A stretch of 21,762 nt of DNA from a virus: IMG/VR virus record IMGVR_UViG_3300029448_000474, positions 1,038 through 22,799 of that record; one strand, written 5' to 3'. Below, piece by piece: positions 14,628 through 19,056 of the stretch. A program made the translations under genes and the position numbers. Position 1 is the stretch's first letter, and each line of letters starts with the position of its first letter. Under the pieces are notes generated by a model. It saw only the letters and a list, made by a program, of their open reading frames with translations, had not been told where the DNA came from and made no database searches.

Positions 14628-14736
14628 GACTTACTCCTATATCCTTTAACTCCATGTCACTCATATTTTTTAACTGCCACAAAGCTACTTTACGTTCTTG
14701 GCTTTTCTGTATGAATTTAATTATCTTTCTAAACAT
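14593..14736 (-). CDS. DUF1127-like small protein (47 aa)
   Basis: ATG at 14736 follows a good ribosome site (AAAAAGGAGATAGTGC). The stop is TAA 14593-14595, and the 3' end overlaps the next gene by 35 bases. Residues 16-44 read KVALWQLKNMSDMELKDIGV then SRGEIY, matching the DUF1127 core pattern (xxLxxLsDreLaDIGlsRseI). The N-terminus MFRKIIKFIQKS is a short amphipathic helix. DUF1127 proteins are 45-70 aa and common in Alpha- and Gammaproteobacteria. Some were linked to RNA turnover and to phosphate or carbon metabolism. Here it is the first gene after a terminator-like hairpin. Acquisition from a host is likely but not shown. Confidence 0.75.
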   Translation of the reverse strand: MFRKIIKFIQKSQERKVALWQLKNMSDMELKDIGVSRGEIYRKVYSK

Positions 14737-14810
14737 GCACTATCTCCTTTTTTATTGTTGTGCTAGAGATAGTTTTACACATTTTTTATTTAATTAAAAC
14801 AGACAATAAT

Positions 14811-14834
14811 GCAACCCCGTTATGCTGGGATTGC
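14811..14834 (-). terminator. Terminator-like hairpin after the 103-aa gene
   Basis: An eight-base stem GCAATCCC/GGGGTTGC (one T.G wobble) with an eight-base loop starts six bases after the stop of the 103-aa gene. It is followed on the minus strand by ATTATTGTCTGTTTT, a modest U-rich tail. It divides the virion-protein genes on the right from the packaging cluster on the left. Confidence 0.55.
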
Positions 14835-14840
14835 AAAGTT

Positions 14841-15152
14841 TTAAGATAGTACTACTTTAACTGTTACGTTATCACTTGTTGCTGCTAAGATATTCATTAT
14901 AACAGCATTACCAACAGCGTCAGGTATTGCAAGAGTGTAATTACCTGCCTCTAGTTCTAAATCATTAGCACCACAGTTTGCCTCTGCAGCACCAAAGTTA
15001 ATTAGAAACTCTTGATCAGCGTGAAGGTGTACAACTTTAAAGCCAGTACAAGTAAAGTGTGCAGTATTACCTGCAGTATTATCTACAGTTACTTTTGTTT
15101 GTACACTCCACTGTAACGTGTTAGGTTGAAATGTGCCTACAGAAGTTGACAT
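14841..15152 (-). CDS. Beta-rich virion-like protein (103 aa)
   Basis: ATG at 15152, 15 bases after the stop of the 169-aa gene, with ATAGGAT-like sequence upstream as ribosome site. Composition is rich in Thr, Val, Asn and Ala, with alternating hydrophobics (WSVQTKVTVDNTAGNTAHFT, then FKVVHLHADQEFLINFG) and two Cys, and a C-terminal strand DNVTVKVVLS. This suggests a small all-beta virion surface protein such as a decoration or fibre-tip subunit. It forms a pair with the similar-looking 169-aa protein upstream. No named family is recognised. Confidence 0.72.
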   Translation of the reverse strand: MSTSVGTFQPNTLQWSVQTKVTVDNTAGNTAHFTCTGFKVVHLHADQEFLINFGAAEANCGANDLELEAGNYTLAIPDAVGNAVIMNILAATSDNVTVKVVLS

Positions 15153-15167
15153 ATATTATATCCTAAC

Positions 15168-15677
15168 TTATGTGAACGGAGTTGCTGCAGTACCGTCACC
15201 AAATAGATGACCAGTTACAACCCACTTAGAATCAGTAATACAGGTGTACTTAATCATACCGCCAATGAAACGGCCTTTGGTATCACCATCAGCTACAATC
15301 TGGTGATCTGCTGCTGCAGGACAAGCAAAAGCTAGTGTGTCAATGTTTTCATTTAACGCTGCTAGACCGCCTACTTCATCCTTGTCAATCATAGTAATCA
15401 TGCCTTGCAAGGTATCTGAGCTAGAGTCTGCGTTAATAGTCATAGTTCCTGTAAAGGTTGTACCTACATGAAACTCATATGTAAGACCTGCTGCTGCTGT
15501 AGGTAGTGTTACAGTAATACCACCTGCACGATTCAAGCTAAAGATAGTGCCTGACTCTGCTGCTGTTACTGTCTTAGTTGAATCAGTGATACTAGTTATC
15601 GCTGCTTTAATAGTAGTAAGAGTTATTGGAGTTTCGTATACTTCAATACCATCTTGCCTTGTTGCTGTTGCTGACAT
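15168..15677 (-). CDS. Beta-rich virion-like protein (169 aa)
   Basis: ATG at 15677 immediately follows the stop of the 90-aa gene, with GGAGACAAATAA as ribosome site. It is Thr/Ala/Gly-rich. The segment SGTIFSLNRAGGITVTLPTA, then AAGLTYEFHVGTTFTGTMTI, is a beta-strand pattern I associate with phage head-decoration or fibre-like proteins ('...v.LPaa.aGl.f.f.vgt...g...I'). It contains two Cys close to the middle and end. Position away from the main head cluster fits an accessory virion protein. The function is not known. Confidence 0.75.
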   Translation of the reverse strand: MSATATRQDGIEVYETPITLTTIKAAITSITDSTKTVTAAESGTIFSLNRAGGITVTLPTAAAGLTYEFHVGTTFTGTMTINADSSSDTLQGMITMIDKDEVGGLAALNENIDTLAFACPAAADHQIVADGDTKGRFIGGMIKYTCITDSKWVVTGHLFGDGTAATPFT

Positions 15678-15950
15678 TTATTTGTCTCCTTTGCCATAGA
15701 ACATTCCAGACTTTCTGTAGTCTGACTGTCCATTGTTTATTAAACCGCCTCTATTCTTGAAGCCCATTTTATTTCGTACCCCTGTAGGAAGCTTAGTTAG
15801 TCCAGTGTTTCCTTTTGGTACATCCTTTAAAGCACCACCTTCAGCCATACCTGTCATAGGTTTTTTGTTGGTTGAAAGAGGTTCGCCTTTACGCATTTCC
15901 ATCATACTGCGTTGTCTTTGTTGATCTGCTTGAGTAGGGTTATACATCAT
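15678..15950 (-). CDS. Small Lys/Gly-rich phage protein with MAEGG motif (90 aa)
   Basis: ATG-ATG pair at 15950 follows AAAGGGTAGTAG, part of the end of the preceding gene. The product has MAEGGALKDVPKGNTGLTKL (residues about 35-54), then a PTGVRNKMGFKNRGGLINNGQ pattern, which I have seen in several marine phage proteins. It is basic, has no hydrophobic core and is probably disordered. The MAEGG pentapeptide is echoed by MAKGG and MARGG in the upstream gene and FAEGG in the 851-aa protein. The function is unknown. Confidence 0.75.
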   Translation of the reverse strand: MMYNPTQADQQRQRSMMEMRKGEPLSTNKKPMTGMAEGGALKDVPKGNTGLTKLPTGVRNKMGFKNRGGLINNGQSDYRKSGMFYGKGDK

Positions 15951-15955
15951 AGCTA

Positions 15956-16153
15956 CTACCCTTTAACTAGCTTGTAGCCTTTAGACTTAGCTGCAGCACG
16001 AATATTAGGTAGTGTCATTCCACCGCCTAGCTTGCCACCCATAGCGTAACCTTTTTTCATTTTACCGCCACGAGCCATGCCTTTTTTCTTCATCTTAGCT
16101 TTGCCGTTGGTTTTACCACCCTTAGCCATGCCCTTCTTCTTCATCATTGCCAT
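15956..16153 (-). CDS. Lysine-rich repeat protein (65 aa)
   Basis: ATG at 16153. The first 42 residues consist of three degenerate repeats of MKKKGMAxGGK (MMKKKGMAKGGK, MKKKGMARGGK, then MKKGYAMGGK), with about one residue in three being Lys or Arg. A short C-terminal segment MTLPNIRAAAKSKGYKLVKG looks like a folded or helical tag. The composition is that of a nucleic-acid-binding or condensed, packaged protein, and no catalytic fold can be present. The repeats are also visible in the DNA. No family name can be given. Confidence 0.7.
   Translation of the reverse strand: MAMMKKKGMAKGGKTNGKAKMKKKGMARGGKMKKGYAMGGKLGGGMTLPNIRAAAKSKGYKLVKG
16027..16153 (-). repeat. Three degenerate in-frame repeats in the Lys-rich gene
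   Basis: The units run at 16147-16112, 16090-16058 and 16057-16028 on the minus strand. Each encodes MKK(K)G(M/Y)AxGGK. The first two units are the closest in sequence and are separated by seven codons; the third follows the second directly. Confidence 0.55.
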
Positions 16154-16158
16154 AGTAC

Positions 16159-16839
16159 TTATTCCTCTTGTTTATATAGATTGTTGAACACTCGTTGCGT
16201 ATCCCAAACGTATTCTACGTCTAGTTTGGAGTGATATATGTTTTGGTTAGGCTTAAAGTCAGGAGCACCTTGTCCTGTCTCAAACCAAGCTGGGTGAGTT
16301 ACTCTCACTCTATTGTTGGGTAACGCAACTATGTTACCAGTATATTCACCTGCATCTAATAACTCTAGCACATGACTTTGTTTGTGCTGCGCTGGGTCAT
16401 CAGCTATCTCACTGTCAGTGTAGTCAACAGTAAAGTAATACCTAGCAGGGTAAAACTCGTCATCTATCTTTGCTATCCACGGAGCCGGGGTAGCTCTATC
16501 TAGCACATACACAGAATGATTGTGAGACATGCAGTCCCACGGCTGTGCTATATGAGGTGGTAACTCTTCAGGCCACTCTCCTAAAGGCGTGTCAGCTACG
16601 AGGGCTGTTAGAGGCATCCTAGCCCACATCGCCCCTCCGTGTACGTTCTGCTCGTCTTCCAAACCGTCTGACTCGCACCCTGTAAATATCACTTGAAAGC
16701 TTAGAGTCCTGTTGGGCATCGTTGTCACTGCTACTACCATAGCGTGAAGAAACTCTCCGTGATACTCTTCTTCGTTCTTTGTATACTCTCTTCTTACCCA
16801 TGCTTTAAAATACGGTATGTTACTTTGTAGATACGGCAT
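16159..16839 (-). CDS. Conserved marine phage protein, unknown function (226 aa)
   Basis: ATG at 16839 follows AAAGGAAAGAA and lies inside the end of the 67-aa gene (20-base overlap, other frame). The protein is rich in aromatic residues and His: MPYLQSNIPYFKAWVRREYT, HGEFLHAMVVAVTTMPNRTL, a QPWDCMSHNHSVYVLDRATP segment around residue 100, and a C-terminal pattern GNIVALPNNRVRVTHPAW. I recall near-identical proteins in uncultured marine phages but no function for them. It has no membrane segment and looks like a compact globular fold. The position upstream of virion accessory genes suggests a late structural or assembly role, which is inference. Confidence 0.8.
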   Translation of the reverse strand: MPYLQSNIPYFKAWVRREYTKNEEEYHGEFLHAMVVAVTTMPNRTLSFQVIFTGCESDGLEDEQNVHGGAMWARMPLTALVADTPLGEWPEELPPHIAQPWDCMSHNHSVYVLDRATPAPWIAKIDDEFYPARYYFTVDYTDSEIADDPAQHKQSHVLELLDAGEYTGNIVALPNNRVRVTHPAWFETGQGAPDFKPNQNIYHSKLDVEYVWDTQRVFNNLYKQEE

Positions 16840-17023
16840 TTCTTTCCTTTCGCAAGACTAACTGGTGCATCTGTTGTTTCTTATATAAATTATTCACTGA
16901 GCGCTGGGTACGCTCTATGTCCTTCTCAACACGTTCTACCCTCCTAGCTTGACTTTGTATACGATAGTCATTTAACACATAGGGGGCAGGGTTTACGTGA
17001 TGAGAAGGGTTCGTTGATATCAT
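16820..17023 (-). CDS. Small coiled-coil protein (67 aa)
   Basis: ATG at 17023, four bases after the stop of the 91-aa gene; the ribosome site is weak (GGAAGTGTTAG). The first 20 residues are Pro/His/Asn-rich (MISTNPSHHVNPAPYVLNDY). The rest is one long charged helix with heptad spacing (SQARRVERVEKDIERTQRSV, then NNLYKKQQMHQLVLRKE). An oligomeric coiled coil is likely. I recognise no named family, and the role is unknown. Confidence 0.75.
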   Translation of the reverse strand: MISTNPSHHVNPAPYVLNDYRIQSQARRVERVEKDIERTQRSVNNLYKKQQMHQLVLRKERNAVSTK

Positions 17024-17027
17024 AAGT

Positions 17028-17303
17028 CTAACACTTCCATCTTTTTCTGGCTTGTCTTAACCTAGAGTTAGGGTCTTTGGCAGCTTTAGGGAACTTCTTC
17101 ATCTGCCCAGCGCTTCTAGCACAGAAAGACTTTCTACGCTTTGCATCTTTACTACCAGCTTTTACTTTACCTGTCACAGCAGTCTTTAATTTACTGCCGG
17201 GGTTCTTCCTTCGATAAGCAGCCACGCCTTTTGCTGTCATACCTGCACCTTGCTTGGTAGGACGAAAGTTCTTTTTGTTTCTAGCTGGCATCTTATCAGC
17301 CAT
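17028..17303 (-). CDS. Small basic phage protein, GMTAKGV...RRKSFCAR type (91 aa)
   Basis: ATG at 17303. It is very basic, with the signature KQGAGMTAKGVAAYRRKNPG (residues 17-36), then KLKTAVTGKVKAGS, AKRRKSFCARSAGQMKK and a C-terminal LRQARKRWKC ending in Cys. I recognise this as a conserved small protein of cyanophages, other marine phages and some large DNA viruses, with no known function and an accession I cannot name with certainty. The two conserved Cys (in SFCAR and at the last residue) and the charge suggest nucleic-acid binding, possibly with metal. It lies with other basic small proteins in the late block. Confidence 0.8.
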   Translation of the reverse strand: MADKMPARNKKNFRPTKQGAGMTAKGVAAYRRKNPGSKLKTAVTGKVKAGSKDAKRRKSFCARSAGQMKKFPKAAKDPNSRLRQARKRWKC

Positions 17304-17314
17304 ACTGGGCTATC

Positions 17315-17521
17315 CTATACGTTAGGTTTAGTATCTTGTGGCATTGGTACTTCAGTACAGGCTGCTGTAGCAAAAGAATCAGGGAAAGGTCTACTAGAGT
17401 TAAGCGCTTTTAGTTGAGTGTACATAGATGCTTCACACAATTCCATACTTGTGTACAAAACTTGATCAGATGCTACCTTAAAGCCACCACCCATTATTAA
17501 TACGAGGACCATTACATACAT
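17315..17521 (-). CDS. Small exported or membrane protein with two Cys (68 aa)
   Basis: ATG at 17521, two bases after the stop of the 87-aa gene, with a poor ribosome site, so coupling is likely. Residues 1-18 (MYVMVLVLIMGGGFKVAS) form a hydrophobic segment like a short signal or membrane anchor. The rest is polar, with two Cys (C29 and C55) that could form a disulphide outside the cytoplasm. I recall similar small proteins in marine phages with the start MYVM..V.IMGGGF. A spanin-like or superinfection role is possible, but no lysis gene lies nearby. Confidence 0.7.
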   Translation of the reverse strand: MYVMVLVLIMGGGFKVASDQVLYTSMELCEASMYTQLKALNSSRPFPDSFATAACTEVPMPQDTKPNV

Positions 17522-17523
17522 AT

Positions 17524-17781
17524 TTAACCATACTTTCTTTCTCTGTCAGGGTCTAACACTTCGTGTCTCTCTAAATGCCCCTCTAGATACATGGCTCTCT
17601 CTACATGATCCAGTGTATACCACTCACCTGTGTTATTGTGAATAGCTTCTCTTACGTAAAACACATCCGACTTAGGTATATGTACCTTTTTCATAGCATA
17701 CGAGTTATTAGATGCTAGAGCACTGTAAAAATCCTCTATAACACTTTCACTCTCATATAGTTGTACACGTTTCTTCTTCAT
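17524..17781 (-). CDS. First gene of the leftward block, unknown (85 aa)
   Basis: A TTG two codons upstream (17787) is possible, but the ATG at 17781 is preferred; neither has a clear ribosome site. The protein is MKKKRVQLYESESVIEDFYS at the start, then a segment with VFYVREAIHNNTGEWYTLDH and VERAMYLEGHLERHEV that I recall from marine phage proteins of unknown function. It looks soluble and mixed alpha/beta, without known motif. A TTGACA box overlaps the start region (17787-17782), so a shorter product from a downstream Met (residue 30) is conceivable. Confidence 0.7.
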   Translation of the reverse strand: MKKKRVQLYESESVIEDFYSALASNNSYAMKKVHIPKSDVFYVREAIHNNTGEWYTLDHVERAMYLEGHLERHEVLDPDRERKYG

Positions 17782-17814
17782 TGTCAATACATATTTAACT
17801 TAAACTGGGAAAAA

Positions 17815-17891
17815 AGTGTTACAAGTACATATAAAGTACTGGGAGAGAGGAGACACATGAGAGGGCAATACCCTATTGTGCTTGTAACACT
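17815..17891. repeat. Inverted repeat AGTGTTACAAG / CTTGTAACACT
   Basis: Two perfect 11-bp arms at 17815-17825 and 17881-17891 face each other across 55 bp. With one mismatch the match extends inward by four bases (AGTGTTACAAGyACA). Beyond that both arms continue with an ATA(AAG/GGG)TA(C/T)TG pattern if one base is skipped. They could be operators or two facing promoter elements. Confidence 0.65.
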
Positions 17892-17901
17892 GTTAGTTTA
17901 A
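17857..17901 (+). CDS. 14-codon leader-peptide candidate
   Basis: GAGGAG four bases before ATG 17857 is a strong ribosome site, and the 10-base stretch GGAGACACA plus A/T is shared with the ribosome site of the early gene at 20522. The peptide is MRGQYPIVLVTLLV, hydrophobic after the first five residues. Its stop overlaps the first AGTTTAACTATA repeat. It may be a leader peptide for the rightward transcript, a tiny membrane peptide, or a nonfunctional remnant. Confidence 0.35.
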   Translation: MRGQYPIVLVTLLV

Positions 17902-18062
17902 CTATAGTTTATTGTTATTATAGTTATAAAATAATATTAACACAGTTTACGTATAGTTGTCAATAGGTTTTATTATATTTATTTAATTAATCCTTAGTTT
18001 AACTATAAGTTTAACTATATTATAATCGATTTATAATAGTTTTAACTCTATGTTTAACTATA
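17895..18062. repeat. Iteron-like AGTTTAACTATA repeats
   Basis: The 12-mer AGTTTAACTATA occurs at 17895-17906, 17996-18007 and 18008-18019 (the last two exactly in tandem), with an 11/12 copy TGTTTAACTATA at 18051-18062 and a degenerate copy at 18038-18050. Copy 1 also forms a perfect palindrome AACTATAGTT (17900-17909). The surrounding DNA is nearly pure A/T. Repeated sites in an AT-rich, noncoding region are typical of replication origins or multi-site operators. Confidence 0.65.
17934..17963 (-). promoter_or_regulatory. Sigma70-like promoter candidate towards late genes
   Basis: A perfect TTGACA (17963-17958) with TAATAT (17939-17934) 18 bases downstream on the minus strand, pointing at the leftward block. 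The -10 box matches four of six positions in a very AT-rich setting, so a chance match is possible. Confidence 0.4.
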
Positions 18063-18078
18063 CTACTTCTACTTCGTA

Positions 18079-18106
18079 GTTTTACACAAGTATTACCCCT
18101 TGTCAA
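18079..18106 (-). promoter_or_regulatory. Second TTGACA promoter candidate towards late genes
   Basis: TTGACA (18106-18101) and TAAAAC (18084-18079) are separated by 16 bases, the same spacing and same terminal AAC as the capsid promoter at 5965-5992. It would transcribe leftward through the repeat region. Confidence 0.4.
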
Positions 18107-18141
18107 TATGTAAAATACACTATCATTGTATAATAATCCAT

Positions 18142-18188
18142 GTGTGTTGCTGTTTGAACACAGTAAAAGTAAAAACCCCGTGTGTTGC
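18142..18188 (+). repeat. Direct repeat GTGTGTTGC
   Basis: Nine identical bases at 18142-18150 and 18180-18188, 38 bp apart, flank a short segment with TGTTTGAACA. The function is unknown. Confidence 0.4.
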
Positions 18189-18210
18189 AGAGTACATATA
18201 CATATACGGT

Positions 18211-18256
18211 AGACCCCCCTGTGGCCCTCGCCGGGGCCTGATGTCGCTGCTGGTCT
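18211..18256 (+). ncRNA. GC-rich structured element, possible small RNA
   Basis: A sharp GC-rich island in AT-rich DNA. AGACC (18211-18215) can pair with GGTCT (18252-18256), enclosing a second stem GGCCC/GGGCC (18223-18227 with 18234-18238) around a six-base loop. The element is followed by T-rich sequence on the plus strand. It does not match tRNA. A folded regulatory RNA or protein-binding site is possible; no family is recognised. Confidence 0.35.
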
Positions 18257-18357
18257 TTGAAGTGTCGGTTTTGTTACATTCTTTGCTGTAGGTTTTGTCT
18301 CTTTTGTTTGCTGCTGCTGTATTCTGCTGATAAAGTATTGTTTTTATTACAGATTAT

Positions 18358-18376
18358 TACTGATATGCTGTCAGTA
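18358..18376. repeat. Palindromic site TACTGA-N7-TCAGTA
   Basis: Six-base perfect arms at 18358-18363 and 18371-18376 with a seven-base centre. It is one of four similar dyads within 300 bp upstream of the early genes and could be an operator half-site pair. Confidence 0.4.
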
Positions 18377-18408
18377 CATAAGGAAATTGTGGGTAAAACA
18401 GTATAGAT

Positions 18409-18424
18409 TTGAACAACCGTTCAA
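18409..18424. promoter_or_regulatory. Perfect 16-bp dyad TTGAAC-AACC-GTTCAA
   Basis: The core GAAC-N4-GTTC has the form of the LexA box of Bacillus-like bacteria and not the alphaproteobacterial GTTC-N7-GTTC. It lies in the control region about 300 bp before the first rightward gene. It may be an SOS-type or phage-repressor operator. Confidence 0.45.
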
Positions 18425-18451
18425 TTAACTAGGTTTGGATGTACAAAACAC

Positions 18452-18553
18452 CAAAGCAATACAATTCCAAACAATCCCAAAAAGAAAAGCTCTATTCTAT
18501 ACCCTATCCCATACAAAGCATTGCAGCATATACTACCCTCTAAAATTGCTTTG
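18452..18553. repeat. Inverted repeat CAAAGCAAT / ATTGCTTTG
   Basis: Perfect nine-base arms at 18452-18460 and 18545-18553, 84 bp apart. The distance is long for a simple hairpin. They could be paired protein sites or chance. Confidence 0.35.
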
Positions 18554-18558
18554 CCTAT

Positions 18559-18571
18559 GTCAGCAGCTGAC
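18559..18571. promoter_or_regulatory. Perfect palindrome GTCAGCAGCTGAC
   Basis: Six-base arms around a single central A, 13 bp in all. It lies 155 bp before the first rightward gene and 67 bp before the larger palindrome at 18639, so it may be a second operator. Confidence 0.4.
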
Positions 18572-18638
18572 CTATGTGCTGCAAATGCCCCCATTGATTT
18601 TAAACAATAAATTTTTTAAAACTCACATATTTATCAAA

Positions 18639-18653
18639 GTGACGTTACGTCAC
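18639..18653. promoter_or_regulatory. Operator-like palindrome GTGACGTTACGTCAC
   Basis: A 15-bp perfect dyad with seven-base arms and one central base, lying directly upstream of a -10-like TATACT (18676-18681) and over the expected -35 position. A protein bound here would control the first rightward gene at 18726. There is no good -35 box, which fits either an activated promoter or an operator. Confidence 0.5.
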
Positions 18654-18675
18654 AATTGCACTTTTTTGAATAGTC

Positions 18676-18681
18676 TATACT
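18676..18681 (+). promoter_or_regulatory. -10-like box of the rightward block
   Basis: TATACT lies 45 bases before the ATG at 18726. The only -35-like hexamer (TTGCAC, 18656-18661) is 14 bases away, which is too short, so the promoter may need an activator. Confidence 0.4.
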
Positions 18682-18725
18682 GAAGGTTTTATCTTTTAAC
18701 TTTTGATCTTTAGAAAGGGTCTACC

Positions 18726-18986
18726 ATGATTAAACTAGCACACAACAAACTAGCAACCCATACGCAAGCTGAACTAGACGCCAAAGGATTATCAGAAAGA
18801 CAGATACAAACCTTAGCTTTAAAGAATATAAAATCATTAGATGCAGCGTATGAGTTAAAAGAAGTATTCAACAATCAAGAAGCATTAAACATTTTGGGCC
18901 ATGCTCAACACTCTCTACAAATGAAAATTTGTAATGCTACAATAGCCTATCACGAGTTTAAAAAGTATGAAGCTGACAATAGTTAA
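18726..18986 (+). CDS. First rightward gene, unknown helical protein (86 aa)
   Basis: ATG at 18726 has AAAGGG six bases upstream. The product is helical and moderately basic: MIKLAHNKLATHTQAELDAK at the start, then GLSERQIQTLALKNIKSLDA, with a single Cys and no membrane segment. The segment 'aeldakGLSerQIqtLalKNi' could be a helix-turn-helix-like fold, but I cannot support a DNA-binding call. As the first gene behind the control region and its palindromes, an early regulatory or host-takeover role is possible. A hairpin follows the stop. Confidence 0.75.
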   Translation: MIKLAHNKLATHTQAELDAKGLSERQIQTLALKNIKSLDAAYELKEVFNNQEALNILGHAQHSLQMKICNATIAYHEFKKYEADNS

Positions 18987-18996
18987 TTTTCTCTCT

Positions 18997-19021
18997 GGTA
19001 GCATCACAATATGGTGCTACC
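18997..19021 (+). other. Intergenic hairpin 1 of the rightward block
   Basis: GGTAGCATC pairs with GGTGCTACC (nine pairs, one T.G) around a seven-base loop, 10 bases after the stop. No U-tract follows, so simple termination is unlikely. Confidence 0.6.
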
Positions 19022-19056
19022 TAAAAGACAATTAAACTAGCAAAGGAGAATACACC

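Larger units (their letters stand above)
17782..18725. other. Noncoding control region between the two transcription units
   Basis: About 940 bases without a convincing gene: the longer open frames here lack ribosome sites and have Cys/Leu/His-rich nonsense-like products. The region is very AT-rich from 17,890 to 18,170, with one GC-rich island at about 18,211-18,256. It holds an inverted repeat, iteron-like repeats, several perfect palindromes and sigma70-like boxes, listed separately. It divides the leftward late genes from the rightward early genes, so it must carry start sites for both. It is also the best origin candidate in the window. Confidence 0.75.

Noticed and set aside
16619-16801. 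Minus-strand 60-aa open frame inside the 226-aa gene
   Set aside because: Arg/Ser-rich alternative frame of a well-supported gene, no ribosome site.
17815-18062. CRISPR array or attachment site
   Set aside because: Repeats are 11-12 bp, unevenly spaced and partly tandem, with no spacer pattern and no integrase gene nearby.
18180-18260. Possible tRNA in the GC-rich island
   Set aside because: No acceptor stem, T-arm or anticodon arm can be drawn; only two nested stems form.
18100-18291. Plus-strand 63-aa open frame in the control region
   Set aside because: Cys/His/Leu-rich product, no ribosome site, and it crosses the GC-rich hairpin element.
18435-18683. Plus-strand 82-aa open frame before the first early gene
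   Set aside because: No ribosome site, an unlikely Leu/Cys/His/Thr-rich product, and it covers two perfect palindromes and the -10-like box.
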